Positions 44,186 to 53,181 of a stretch of DNA of 64,000 bases are shown piece after piece. Position 1 is the first letter of the stretch. Every line of letters starts with the position of its first letter. The stretch is taken from NCBI RefSeq assembly GCF_001693385.1, contig NZ_CP016428.1:5890001-5954000 (forward strand). Reading direction: 5' to 3'. The position numbers and the translations under genes are program-made. The notes below the pieces were generated by a model. It was not told where the DNA came from, searched no databases, and was given only the letters and a program-made list of their open reading frames with translations. The DNA comes from Bradyrhizobium icense. Lineage in GTDB: Bacteria; Pseudomonadota; Alphaproteobacteria; Rhizobiales; Xanthobacteraceae.

Positions 44186-47100
44186 TTACTTCGCCGCGCC
44201 GATCCGCCTGATGCCGGCCATCGCCGGCAAGGCGCCGGTGTGGACCGGCTCGCCCTTGGAGATTTCCGGCGACAGCGGCGCGCGAGCTGTCGCATCCGGG
44301 AAGCGGATCCTCATTTCACGGATGAAGCCGTCGAGCGTGTCGACGCTGGCGGCCATCTTGGCAATCAGAGCGAATTCGGCGCTGTTGGAGGCGGCCGGCT
44401 TGCTCGCGGTCTCGAATGCGAACCGGTCGGCCTCGCCAGTCATCAGGGGCGCGTATTTCTCGCGGAAACGGGCCAGGCCGATCGCATCCTCGGCCAGCGC
44501 ATAGCCGACGACCGCGCGGATCACGTCGCTCTTCTCGGCGGCGTTCAGCGGTTTGAAATCCCGCCAACGGTCCGCGTAGTACAGTTCGATCTGCTCGGAA
44601 GCCTCCCGCCACTGCCGCGAGGCCCAATAGATGTCGGAGCGCAGCCGGATCGCTTCGCGTCCGGTGATGTTGGAGATGATATCGAGCGCGAGGTCGTGGC
44701 GACCGACGTCGCTCTGGGCCCGTGCCTCCAGGAGTAGCCGCTGCTGCCGCAATTCCCCGGACAGATCGGCAATCCGCGTCAGGCGCAGCGCCGTGATCGC
44801 CCGGTCTGGTTTGCGGTTGGCCAGGTAGACCATGGCAAGCCGGGCCGCCACCTGCGCGCGCGCGGCGCCTTCCAGGCGTTTGTCGACCTGATATTGCAGC
44901 AGTTCAGCGGCCTGGTCGAGCAGGTCGATGGCGGCCAGCCGGTCCGCGAGGCGCCGGATCATTTCATCACCACGACGGCCGATCGGCGTCAATTCACGAT
45001 ACTCATAGAACATGGCGAGTGCATCGACCGGCTTCATGTCATCGGCCTTCTGGCCGAGATAGAGCTCCGTGAACAGCGCGGACGCCGCATCCTGGCCCTG
45101 CCGCGACAGTTCGGAGTTGGGCTGCAGCTTCGTCGCGGTCTTGGCGGCGGCGAGCGCCTCGGCATAGCGCCCGTTTTGGGCATAGAGCTGCGTCAGCTTG
45201 TTCAATGCCTTCAACTCGATCTCGTCGCCACGCCAGATGACCGACAAGATCTCCAGTTCGCGCATCAACTCGGCCTGACCGAGTTCGCCGCGCCGGTGCC
45301 GCAGCAGGGCCTCCAGCAGCCTCGCTTCCGCAGACGCCTGCCGGTCGCGGGACTGCGCCGCAAACCCGTAAGCATCGAGCGCGTCCTTTTCGTGTCCCAG
45401 TGCCTCGGCTAGGCGCCCGCGCAGCACCGCGATTTCAGGCTTCATCTCGGCGGGAACGCCGATCACCTGGAGTTCGCTGCGCCGCCGCGAGGCACCGGCA
45501 TAGTCCTTCACCTCGAGCGAAGCCCGCATTGCGTCTACGGTGACGATGCGCTGCAGTTCCGGCGGCAGCGCGGCGATCGAGAATTCGGCGTTCTTGAACT
45601 TTTCACGTGCGTCCGCCCATTTTTCCTGGCGGGCGAACGCAAAGCCCTTCCACAATTGGGAATCGTAGCTGTTGCCGATCGCCGGATTGGCGAGGTCCTT
45701 CAGCGCGTGCTCGGGATGCCCGATCAAGATGCTGGCGACCGCGTGCACCATCAGCACGGCGGCGTCTTCGTTCCCTTGGATGGTCTCGGAGAGGATGAGG
45801 TTCGTCACCCCTCTCGCCTCCTGATACATGCCGCGCGACATGTAGAAGTTCGCAAGTTCGAGGCGGGCGTGCGCCTTTTGCTCAGGCCCCGCGGCGGCCG
45901 CGGCCTTGATCAACGCATCCAACCGGGCCAGGAATTTCTCTTCCCGGTTCTTGCGCCATTCATCGGCGTCGAACAACGGCCTCACCGCCGCGGTGGCGCG
46001 TTCGGCCGCGACGTCGGCGGACGACAACGTCAATCCGCCGGGCCGGCCGAGCATCACCTTGTCGGCACCGACCTCGGCTTTGATATCGTCGGAGTTCGGA
46101 TGCACCACCACGCCGTGCACCGATTCCAGCAGCGACAGTTCGACGAAATCCTGCCGCTTGATGAGGCCGCGGGTCGGTGGCGGCGCGGTCACGACCCACA
46201 GCGTATCGCCTGCGTCGGGATCGACCAGCCGGTGCATCGCGCCGGGATTGGCCAGCGGCACGGTGACATTGGCAAGCGCGGGATCGGTGATGTTCCGCAG
46301 CACCATCAGCGGCAACGGCGGCGTCTGGCCGCGGTCAGCGAAGGTCAGCGTCCACTCGGTGCCGTTGGAGCGGCCTTCGCTTTCGAGCGAAGGGATCTGC
46401 GGCCGGTTGAGGCGGATGCGAATGACCTGGCCCTTTTCCAGCGGCAGCCGGCTGACATCGCCAATGATGGCGCCGCCCTTGCTACGGATCGGCTCGATAT
46501 CGACCGGCTTGGTCTGGTCGAACACCAGCCATACCGTGTCGGCACGGCGAAACAGCGCAGCCGGGGTCGGAGCGGCAAAGGAGAAGGTCACGCGCAGGCC
46601 GTCGCTGTCACGCCTTGCCTCGACGGCGGGGGTCTTGTCCTTGGCACCGCCTTCCGGCGGCGAACTGAACGCCGCCGGCGCGGCCTTCGTCGGCGGCTCC
46701 ACGGAAGATTGAGCTTGCTTGGGTGCCACAGGCTTTGGCGGCTCCGCCGCGGTGGCCTGGATCGGTTCGGCGGGTTGCGCCGCTTTCACGGCTTCCGCCG
46801 GAGCCGACGTTTTTTCCGATGCAGCGGCCATCTTCCCGGTCGTGGGAATAGCGTTGCCATTGGCCCGCGGCGCCTTTTCGACGTCAGGCATTGCGGCCTC
46901 CGCAGCGGCCGGTGCTTCATTCACCTGCGCGGGCCTGATTTCGATCCCGGCCTGTTCGGCAATCGCCTCCGAAGTGACGGGCGGAATTTCGGCTGGCTGC
47001 TGTGGTGGCGGCGATTCCTTCAAGGCCTTGTCGCGCGAAATCCGCGAGGCAGGTCCCGGCTTGGCCGGCACGGCCGGTTTGGCTGCGGCTTGGGGCTCGG

Positions 47101-47968
47101 CCAGCGCGGGCTTTTCCGGCTGCTGGAAGGCGACGTCGATCACATAGTTCTTTTCCTCGCGGAAGGAATGGACGTCGACCTCGCCGATCAGCACGATGTC
47201 GACGGCAGAAGAGTCGACGTCGGCGCGCTGGTTGATCGAGGCGATATTCGGCGGCGCCGCCACCTTCGCATCCGCCAGGTCGAAATTGAGCACGCTGTTG
47301 AACTGCAGCGTCAGCTTCTGATCGTTCAGCACCGACGAGACGTTGACGCCGTCGGGCATCTCGAACACGAAGCGGACGAAGGTCGGCTGCACCGAGGCGC
47401 GGACGCGCACCGGGGGCTTCTTCTTCGCGGATGCGACCGCAAGCTGGGCGCGGAGCGCGCGCTCGGCGGCCCGCGCCCGGTCCGCCAGTTCGCGAACGAC
47501 CGCGGCAGGAAGCGGGGGCGGCGGCCCGGTCCAGCCATCGGGCAGGAAGTCGACGAAGATCCGCTCCCCCGCCGTCATGGTGTTGACGGTTGCCCGCCGC
47601 GCCAGCGACAGCCGGATCGCCGTACCGTCGGGATCGCGCCGCGCCGAGCCGACATAATCGGGGACGGCATCCGACAGCTTGTCGACGGGAATGTCCACCG
47701 GGCGCTTGAAATGGATGATAATGATCGAACCCGCGGTCGAAACGTCGGATTCGACGTCCTCGGCCAGCTTCAATACCAGCCGCGCGAAGCCGCCTCCGGA
47801 CGTAAACGTGGCCTCCCCCCGCACGGGATCGTCGGCCCGGCAGGGCTGCGAAATAGCGAGCCCGGCGAGCAAGAGGACGAGAGCGAGCGGCCGGCCAAGG
47901 CAAAGCCGGGCCGCCCGCGCCAAAGCGCGGCCCTGCGACCCAGTTCCAGCGGCAGCCCTTTGCCCCAT
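44186..47968 (-). CDS. large exported TPR protein of the flagellar region, 1260 aa
   Basis: Signal peptide or anchor (about 1-45; LALVLLLAGLAISQPCRADD). Residues 45-280 are beta-rich (GGGFARLVLKLAEDVESDVS, FVRFVFEMPDGVNVSSVLND), like AMIN-type envelope domains. About 280-460 are Pro/Ala/Lys-rich and disordered. About 460-660 hold a second beta unit (GLRVTFSFAAPTPAALFRRA). About 690-1215 are helical TPR-like repeats (ARLELANFYMSRGMYQEARG, TQLYAQNGRYAEALAAAKTA). Probably periplasmic and envelope-associated. A perfect CtrA box 78 bp upstream and the fliL-motE neighbourhood suggest a role in motility or cell-cycle-linked envelope work; the exact function is unknown. Confidence 0.8.
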   Translation of the reverse strand: MGQRAAAGTGSQGRALARAARLCLGRPLALVLLLAGLAISQPCRADDPVRGEATFTSGGGFARLVLKLAEDVESDVSTAGSIIIIHFKRPVDIPVDKLSDAVPDYVGSARRDPDGTAIRLSLARRATVNTMTAGERIFVDFLPDGWTGPPPPLPAAVVRELADRARAAERALRAQLAVASAKKKPPVRVRASVQPTFVRFVFEMPDGVNVSSVLNDQKLTLQFNSVLNFDLADAKVAAPPNIASINQRADVDSSAVDIVLIGEVDVHSFREEKNYVIDVAFQQPEKPALAEPQAAAKPAVPAKPGPASRISRDKALKESPPPQQPAEIPPVTSEAIAEQAGIEIRPAQVNEAPAAAEAAMPDVEKAPRANGNAIPTTGKMAAASEKTSAPAEAVKAAQPAEPIQATAAEPPKPVAPKQAQSSVEPPTKAAPAAFSSPPEGGAKDKTPAVEARRDSDGLRVTFSFAAPTPAALFRRADTVWLVFDQTKPVDIEPIRSKGGAIIGDVSRLPLEKGQVIRIRLNRPQIPSLESEGRSNGTEWTLTFADRGQTPPLPLMVLRNITDPALANVTVPLANPGAMHRLVDPDAGDTLWVVTAPPPTRGLIKRQDFVELSLLESVHGVVVHPNSDDIKAEVGADKVMLGRPGGLTLSSADVAAERATAAVRPLFDADEWRKNREEKFLARLDALIKAAAAAGPEQKAHARLELANFYMSRGMYQEARGVTNLILSETIQGNEDAAVLMVHAVASILIGHPEHALKDLANPAIGNSYDSQLWKGFAFARQEKWADAREKFKNAEFSIAALPPELQRIVTVDAMRASLEVKDYAGASRRRSELQVIGVPAEMKPEIAVLRGRLAEALGHEKDALDAYGFAAQSRDRQASAEARLLEALLRHRRGELGQAELMRELEILSVIWRGDEIELKALNKLTQLYAQNGRYAEALAAAKTATKLQPNSELSRQGQDAASALFTELYLGQKADDMKPVDALAMFYEYRELTPIGRRGDEMIRRLADRLAAIDLLDQAAELLQYQVDKRLEGAARAQVAARLAMVYLANRKPDRAITALRLTRIADLSGELRQQRLLLEARAQSDVGRHDLALDIISNITGREAIRLRSDIYWASRQWREASEQIELYYADRWRDFKPLNAAEKSDVIRAVVGYALAEDAIGLARFREKYAPLMTGEADRFAFETASKPAASNSAEFALIAKMAASVDTLDGFIREMRIRFPDATARAPLSPEISKGEPVHTGALPAMAGIRRIGAAK

Positions 47969-48045
47969 CCAGGAAATCTCGCGGCCTCAATGAGTTCTGC
48001 GGCGAAGCGCCCTCGCCTGCGGGTTTGAATCTTGGATTGGCCGAC

Positions 48046-48060
48046 TTAAGGCTTTGTTAA
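48046..48060 (-). promoter_or_regulatory. candidate CtrA-binding site upstream of the 1260-aa TPR gene
   Basis: TTAA-GGCTTTG-TTAA, full consensus with 7-bp spacer, 78-92 bp upstream of the TPR gene start; almost the same distance as for flgB. Confidence 0.65.
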
Positions 48061-48380
48061 CGTCAACTCATTGATTTCGCTGAAGGCGCCGGCAAGCCCA
48101 TCCGCCGGCACGGGCGGATGCACCACCCATCAAAGAAAGGGCCGGAATGCGGCTCTTCTCGGCCTCATCGTTGCAGACGCTGCGGGCTCGCGGCTGTCGC
48201 GATCGCCATGGCGCCGCCCAACGCCAGAATCAGAATCATTATCGCACGACGAATGGAACCAACGTCAGCCGTCCCGTTTTAGGAGAGGGCATGGATTCGG
48301 GATGTGCGGCCGGCAATCGATCACCAAAGCTCCCGAGTCTGCCAAACCTGGCTCAGGCAGCCAAATTCGGAGTGCGTGAA

Positions 48381-48602
48381 ATGGCAACCCAGATCGTGAT
48401 GGATCGTACTGGCGACACCCGGCATACATTCGACGTCCATGATCGCGCGGAGGTCGAAAAGGCCGAGCGGCGTTTCAAGGAATTGACCGGCGCAGGCTTT
48501 ACGGCAGCGGTTCGATCGGGGCCCGGCGAACAACGGGTTATCCGCTCCTTCGATCCGACGGCGGAGGAAACGCTGTTTTATCCGCGTCTCGTCGGCGGCT
48601 GA
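48381..48602 (+). CDS. conserved hypothetical protein, 73 aa
   Basis: From ATG 48381 (GGAG nine bases upstream): MATQIVMDRTGDTRHTFDVH ... FKELTGAGFTAAVRSG ... RSFDPTAEETLFYPRLVGG. Small acidic alpha/beta protein without membrane segment; this form is common in Bradyrhizobium, function unknown. An in-frame ATG at 48291 lies behind an excellent TAGGAG and would add 30 residues. A GGAAC-N15-CGTT pair at 48255-48278 is one base off EcfG spacing. Confidence 0.65.
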   Translation: MATQIVMDRTGDTRHTFDVHDRAEVEKAERRFKELTGAGFTAAVRSGPGEQRVIRSFDPTAEETLFYPRLVGG

Positions 48603-48607
48603 CGGCA

Positions 48608-49051
48608 GTGACCCAGCAGATCGTCCTTGCGATATGCTCGTTCGTCCTGGCTTTGCTCGGTACGGTGCTGCTGTCGGCGCTTTCGCTGGCAGTGGCACGG
48701 TCCGGTTCCTGCAGCAAATCGTTTCGCTTCGAGACTGAGGCACGAGCCCTTACGCTCTTGAAGGATTGGCTGTCGCCGAAGCAGCGCGCCTCTTACGAGC
48801 GATTCCGATATTTCGACGTCGTCGGCAGCCACACCGGGACGCGCTATCGGATCCATCATGGGACGCAGACGAACATCGAGGAAATCAGCGGCACCGGCCA
48901 ACATGTCTGCAAATGGTGCTTTGTTCCCGATGGCGACCTCGTCGCCGGCGATGTCATGCTGGCGCAGAAAATCGCCCTTGAAACCAACGAGCGCGGGGCT
49001 CTCGCCGTAGCCCACCGCTCGTTCGTCTCATCGGGGCCGCGCAGGTTCTGA
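48608..49051 (+). CDS. conserved hypothetical membrane-anchored protein, 147 aa
   Basis: Starts at GTG 48608, five bases after the previous stop, so co-translated with it. N-terminal helix (IVLAICSFVLALLGTVLLSA) then a soluble part with SPKQRASYERFRYFDVVGSH, TGTRYRIHHGTQTNIEEI and CKWCFVPDGDLVAGDVMLAQ, which recurs as a conserved rhizobial domain of unknown function. Cysteines in KWC may bind metal or haem. Convergent with motE. Confidence 0.7.
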   Translation: MTQQIVLAICSFVLALLGTVLLSALSLAVARSGSCSKSFRFETEARALTLLKDWLSPKQRASYERFRYFDVVGSHTGTRYRIHHGTQTNIEEISGTGQHVCKWCFVPDGDLVAGDVMLAQKIALETNERGALAVAHRSFVSSGPRRF

Positions 49052-49087
49052 CCGGCGCCAATACCGTTGCCGGGGACGCAGCCTGCG

Positions 49088-49870
49088 TCAGTTCGGCTTC
49101 GGCTGCAGGATCTTGCCTTCGATCTTCGGCAACTCGGCCACGGGAGCGGATTTGTCGGCGCCTGCGCGGCGGGCCAGTTCGACGGTCAGCCGCTCAGCCG
49201 CTTCCGGCTGCATCAGGCCCAGAATGTCCGACATCTTCCGCGGCGCGATCTGCGAGGCGATTTCGTAGAGCACGGACATTTCCAACCGGTCGAACACCTT
49301 GGCGGCGTCCTTCGGCTTCATGCCTTCGTACATCGTGATGATGCCTTTGAAGCGGGCGGCGTCCTGTTCGGCCTTCTGCCCGCTTGCGGTCGAGATCCTC
49401 ACCTCGGTGGCCTTCATTTCCTCGACGCGACCCTCGATGCGCTTCTCGGCTGATTTGAGAAGGCTTTCGCGAATTTCGATTTCACGCGCGCGCTGCTCCA
49501 GTTCCTGGCGCCGCGCCTGCAGCCGTTCCAGAATGGCGCGCTCCGACGGCGACACCGATTGCGGGTTCTGGTCGGGAAACACCACGACGCCGTCGGGCTT
49601 CGGCGCCTCGGTAGCCGGCGCTGCCGGCTTCGGCGCCTCTTCCTTTTTCTCTTCCTTCTTGACCGAACCGGTGATGTCGGCGGCTTCCGGCCTGGAGCCG
49701 CCGGGGTAGCCCAGATTGTCCTGCGCCCACGAGCGCTTGGCCGGCTGGCTGGCCTGATAATCGAACACGTATCCGCCATCGATCACGAGGCCGGCGACCT
49801 TCAGCACCGCAAGGCCGAAGATCGCGACCAGCACGACCGGGATGACACGGATATCGCGAAACGACTTCAT
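49088..49870 (-). CDS. motE: MotE-family flagellar motor protein (MotC chaperone-like)
   Basis: 260 aa. N-terminal membrane helix (IPVVLVAIFGLAVLKVAGLV), a Lys/Glu/Pro-rich linker, a coiled-coil (RAILERLQARRQELEQRARE ... SAEKRIEGRVEEM) and a C-terminal MgtE-N-like domain (MYEGMKPKDAAKVFDRLEMS ... IAPRKMSDILGLMQPEAAER). This is the MotE layout of rhizobia, a periplasmic helper of the flagellar stator. Overlaps the DUF6468 gene by four bases. Confidence 0.85.
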   Translation of the reverse strand: MKSFRDIRVIPVVLVAIFGLAVLKVAGLVIDGGYVFDYQASQPAKRSWAQDNLGYPGGSRPEAADITGSVKKEEKKEEAPKPAAPATEAPKPDGVVVFPDQNPQSVSPSERAILERLQARRQELEQRAREIEIRESLLKSAEKRIEGRVEEMKATEVRISTASGQKAEQDAARFKGIITMYEGMKPKDAAKVFDRLEMSVLYEIASQIAPRKMSDILGLMQPEAAERLTVELARRAGADKSAPVAELPKIEGKILQPKPN

Positions 49871-50304
49871 GCGGCGAGGCCACTGGCCTTTCGGCGTTCG
49901 GAGAATGCTTCAGCTGCCGCGGCTACCGCCTTGGCTGTAGATATCCTGGGTGCTGCGGGTTCGGCTTCTTGCGAGGGCCGCGCCGCGATCGCGATCTTGG
50001 ACAGCCGTCGAATAACGCCGTCGCCTTCGGCGAGCATGCCCTTCAGGTGCCCCGCCATCTGGGTCGCGGCGGCGAGCTGGCTGCCGAGATTTTCGTTGAC
50101 GTCGCGCACGGTGTGCTTGAGGCCGCCGATCGCCCGCTCGGCGATTTCGGTTGCCGTGATCAGTTCCGCTATCGTGGCTTTCAGCGAATGCTCGTCCGCC
50201 TTCAGCCGCTTCAGCCGCTTGTTGAGCAGCATGCAGTAGCCGATCGTGAGCAGCAGCAGCACCGCCACCAGACTCTCGATTACAATGCCAAGGGAATGAC
50301 TCAT
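49867..50304 (-). CDS. DUF6468 flagellar-operon protein, 145 aa
   Basis: One N-terminal membrane helix (LVAVLLLLTIGYCMLLNKRL), then a long coiled-coil (KADEHSLKATIAELITATEI ... NENLGSQLAAATQMAGHLKG) and an Ala-rich tail. Found as DUF6468 between fliM and motE in alphaproteobacteria with CtrA-type flagella. Overlaps both neighbours by 4 bp (ATGA). Exact role unknown; operon and topology suggest an envelope or motor accessory. Confidence 0.75.
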   Translation of the reverse strand: MSHSLGIVIESLVAVLLLLTIGYCMLLNKRLKRLKADEHSLKATIAELITATEIAERAIGGLKHTVRDVNENLGSQLAAATQMAGHLKGMLAEGDGVIRRLSKIAIAARPSQEAEPAAPRISTAKAVAAAAEAFSERRKASGLAA

Positions 50305-51503
50305 TGTGCCTCCATCAACTTGGTCTGTTCATCGGCCTTCTCGAACATCGCGAAGGTGGTATTTGGTTTGCGCAGTTGCTTGGTCACGCGGATCGCGACG
50401 CGGTCGCCGACCCGTCCCATCCGTCCTTCGGTCAGCGTGACGTTGCCGCAGCGGACCGACACCAGCGCATCGGGCCGCATCTCCAGCGGCAGCGTATCGC
50501 CGACCTTCAGCTTCATCAGATGCTTGAGCGGAATGTCGGCTTCATAAAGGACGGCATCGACGGATATCTCGGCCTGCGCCACTTCGGTAGCGAAGTGCCC
50601 TTCCCAGATCGGATCGCGGCCGAATTTTTCGCCCATGAACATCTGGAGCAGAACCGGGCGGATCGGCTCGATGGTCGCATAGGGCAGCAGCAATTCGATA
50701 TTGCCGCCGCGGTCTTCCATGTCGATGCGCAACCGCACCAGGATCGCCGCGTTGGCGGGCCTGGAGATCGCGGCGAAGCGCGGATTGGTTTCCAGCCGGT
50801 CGATCGAGAACGTCACCGGCGACAGCGGCCGGAACGCCTGCTCGGCGTCTGAAAGCACCACCTCGACCAGCCGCTTGACGAGGTTGGTTTCGATCGTTGT
50901 GTAGGGCCGGCCCTCGATGCGCAGCGAGGTCTGACCGCGGCGGCCGCCGAGCAGCACGTCGATGATCGAATAGATCAGGCTGGAATCGACCGTCGCAAGT
51001 CCGAAATTCTCCCACTCCTCGGCCTTGAACACGCTGAGCACGGCCGGCAATGGAATTGAGTTCATGTAGTCGCCGAAGCGGACCGAGGTGATGCGGTCGA
51101 GCGAAACTTCGACGTTGTCGGAGGTGAAGTTGCGCAAGCTCGTGGTCATCAACCGCACCAGGCGGTCGAACACGATTTCGAGCATCGGCAGACGCTCGTA
51201 GGACACCATCGCGGAGTCGATGATGGCGCGAATGCCGGAATGGTCGTCGAGATTGACATCGCCGACGGTGAAGCCGAGCAGATTGTCGATCTCTTCCTGC
51301 GACAGAACCCGCTCGCCGGAATTCTTGTTGCCGAATTCGCGGCCGCCATCCTCGACCATGGCCGCCCATTGCAGCGCCATGCTCTCGGAGAGTTCATTGG
51401 CGGCGGCTTCTTCCGCAGCCGCCGCGGGATCCTCGGAGTCCAGCGAGGCTTCCCATTGCGCGGCAATGGCGTCCTGGTCCATCTGGTCTTGGTTGCCGGC
51501 CAT
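50301..51503 (-). CDS. fliM: flagellar motor switch protein FliM
   Basis: 400 aa. An acidic N-terminal segment of about 65 residues, then SQEEIDNLLGF, the FliM middle domain (SYERLPMLEIVFDRLVRLMT ... LRNFTSDNVEVSLD, LLLPYATIEPIRPVLLQMF) and C-terminal SpoA-like domain (KLKVGDTLPLEMRPDALVSV). Forms the C-ring that sets rotation direction and binds CheY-P. Follows fliL by 18 bp. Confidence 0.96.
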   Translation of the reverse strand: MAGNQDQMDQDAIAAQWEASLDSEDPAAAAEEAAANELSESMALQWAAMVEDGGREFGNKNSGERVLSQEEIDNLLGFTVGDVNLDDHSGIRAIIDSAMVSYERLPMLEIVFDRLVRLMTTSLRNFTSDNVEVSLDRITSVRFGDYMNSIPLPAVLSVFKAEEWENFGLATVDSSLIYSIIDVLLGGRRGQTSLRIEGRPYTTIETNLVKRLVEVVLSDAEQAFRPLSPVTFSIDRLETNPRFAAISRPANAAILVRLRIDMEDRGGNIELLLPYATIEPIRPVLLQMFMGEKFGRDPIWEGHFATEVAQAEISVDAVLYEADIPLKHLMKLKVGDTLPLEMRPDALVSVRCGNVTLTEGRMGRVGDRVAIRVTKQLRKPNTTFAMFEKADEQTKLMEAQ

Positions 51504-51521
51504 GATGCTAGATCCGCCCCA

Positions 51522-52013
51522 TCACTGCACGACGATTTCCTTGAACAGCACGGCGCTCACCTGCTGCGGCGCCACCGCGTTGTTGACGCGCTTAGTCAAC
51601 TCTTCCTTGAGGCGAAACAGACCCGCCGAACCGTTGATGTCGGAGGGACGCAATTCGCGCAGGTAAGTCTGGAACAGGTCGGTGACGCGCGGCAGGTTCG
51701 GCTTGATCGCCTCAACCTGCTTCTCTTCCTTGATCTCGAGCACGACCTTGACGCGGAGATATTGCACCCGCTCGCCCGGGGCGCCGACCAGGTTGACCAT
51801 CATGTCGGGCACTTCGATGAAGGACGGCGGCTTCGGCGGCGGGGCTTCGGCGTGCTTCTCCTCGCCATGGCCCCGCATCAGGAAGAACCAGCCGGCGCCA
51901 GCACCAAGGATGGCAACGAATCCGGCGACCGCAATGATCAGCTTGAGCTTGCCCTTTTTCGACGATGCGGCATCTGCGCCGTCTGCGCCTTCCGCCTGCT
52001 CGTTGTCAGCCAT
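51522..52013 (-). CDS. fliL: flagellar basal body-associated protein FliL
   Basis: 163 aa from ATG 52013 (MADNEQAEGADGADA), behind GGGCGGGG; longer frames upstream lack support. One membrane helix (KLIIAVAGFVAILGAGAGWF) and a periplasmic domain (FIEVPDMMVNLVGAPGERVQ ... YLRVKVVLEIKEEKQVE, FQTYLRELRPSDINGSAGLF). FliL surrounds the stator and supports torque. First gene of fliL-fliM-DUF6468-motE. A TTAACCAT half-site lies 126 bp upstream. Confidence 0.95.
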   Translation of the reverse strand: MADNEQAEGADGADAASSKKGKLKLIIAVAGFVAILGAGAGWFFLMRGHGEEKHAEAPPPKPPSFIEVPDMMVNLVGAPGERVQYLRVKVVLEIKEEKQVEAIKPNLPRVTDLFQTYLRELRPSDINGSAGLFRLKEELTKRVNNAVAPQQVSAVLFKEIVVQ

Positions 52014-52138
52014 TGCCCCGCCCGCTTCCACTGGGAACGAACGCGGTTGCCACCAGCCTGGGTAACGATGCCCCCACAACGCGAAACAAAAGCCGCCAGC
52101 GCACACGCGCCCTCTACACGTGCAACGCTAGGGTAATA

Positions 52139-52146
52139 ATGGTTAA
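52139..52146 (-). promoter_or_regulatory. CtrA half-site TTAACCAT upstream of fliL
   Basis: Reads TTAACCAT on the minus strand, toward fliL. Caulobacter uses this half-site form at some CtrA promoters. Only one half is present, so weaker than the flgB and TPR sites. Confidence 0.4.
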
Positions 52147-52273
52147 CGGAACCTTTCCATTCGCGTCCAACTGGGAAAAATCTGCCGGGCAAACATGGTC
52201 AACAAGACCTTTCCTGCCGCCCTCGCCGCCCCAGAAAAAAGCCTAACCCTTTAAAAAAACAGGATTTCCCGAC

Positions 52274-52290
52274 TTGGCACGGCTTTCGCT
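52274..52290 (+). promoter_or_regulatory. sigma-54-type promoter of the flgF operon
   Basis: TTGGCACGGCTTTCGCT: GG at 52276-52277 and GC at 52288-52289 with exactly ten bases between, one mismatch to YTGGCACGRNNNTTGCW (TCGC for TTGC). It lies 109 bp upstream of flgF, whose Caulobacter homologue is sigma-54 dependent. Confidence 0.7.
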
Positions 52291-52398
52291 GAGTAAACGG
52301 CGTGACCGGCCGGCTTGGGAGAGCCCAAAGGTTTACGAATGATCCGGACCACGGGCTTGGGAGAGCCTGCTTCGGATCGATCAAGGGGAGAACCACCG

Positions 52399-53163
52399 AT
52401 GGAGAATATGCTTCTCGTCGGACTTTCGCGGAAGATGACGTTGGAACGGCAGTTGGATGTCGTCGCCAACAACGTCGCGAACATCAACACGACCGGTTTC
52501 AAGGCCGACCGGTCGCTGTTCGAGGAATATCTGCGCTCGCCTGCGCATGAAGACAATTTCGTGCATGCCGACCGCCGCGTCTCCTTCGTGCATGACCGCG
52601 CCACCTTCCATGATTTCTCGGCCGGCCCCTCCGAGCAGACCAAGAACCCGCTCGACGTCGCGATCGACGGCAACGCCTTCCTGGTAGTGCAGACGGCCGC
52701 CGGCGAACGTTACACCCGTGACGGCGGCCTGCAGATCAACAATCAGGGCCAGCTCGTGACCGCGAGCGGCGATCCGGTGCTGGGTACCTCCGGCCCGATC
52801 GTGTTCCAGCCGACCGACAAGGAAATCAATATCGCGGCCGACGGCAACATCACGGTCCTCGAAGGCACCGGCCGCACTGACTCGGTGCGCGGCAAGCTGC
52901 GGCTGGTCTCCTTTGCCGACCCGCAGACGCTCGTGAAGGAAGGCGGCAACCTCTACTCGGCGGGCCAAGGCATCGCCGCCCAGCCCGACACCACCTCGCG
53001 GGTCCGCCAGGGCTTTATCGAGAAGTCGAACGTCAATTCTGTCCACGAAATGAGCCGCATGATCGAGATCACGCGCACCTACACGCAGATCTCGGCGATG
53101 CTGCAGCAGCAGCACGACCTGCACCGAACCGCAGTCGAGAAACTCGCCGACGTTCCGGCATAA
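52399..53163 (+). CDS. flgF: flagellar rod protein FlgF
   Basis: 254 aa from ATG 52399 behind AAGGGGAG; the open frame reaches back to 52315 without support. Rod/hook family N-terminus (SRKMTLERQLDVVANNVANI ... NTTGFKADRSLF) and C-terminus (QGFIEKSNVNSVHEMSRMIE). Proximal rod protein. First gene of the flgF-flgG-flgA-flgH run, controlled by the sigma-54-type promoter. Confidence 0.95.
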   Translation: MENMLLVGLSRKMTLERQLDVVANNVANINTTGFKADRSLFEEYLRSPAHEDNFVHADRRVSFVHDRATFHDFSAGPSEQTKNPLDVAIDGNAFLVVQTAAGERYTRDGGLQINNQGQLVTASGDPVLGTSGPIVFQPTDKEINIAADGNITVLEGTGRTDSVRGKLRLVSFADPQTLVKEGGNLYSAGQGIAAQPDTTSRVRQGFIEKSNVNSVHEMSRMIEITRTYTQISAMLQQQHDLHRTAVEKLADVPA

Positions 53164-53181
53164 CGCTTAAGGCATAGATCG

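Noticed and set aside
45656..48028. 790-codon open frame on the plus strand
   Set aside because: It is antisense to the TPR gene; its Arg/Gly/His-rich translation and lack of start signals are typical of GC-rich shadow frames.
48255..48278. GGAAC...CGTT as EcfG promoter
   Set aside because: Spacer is 15 bp, one short of the accepted 16-17; kept only as a remark in the adjacent gene.
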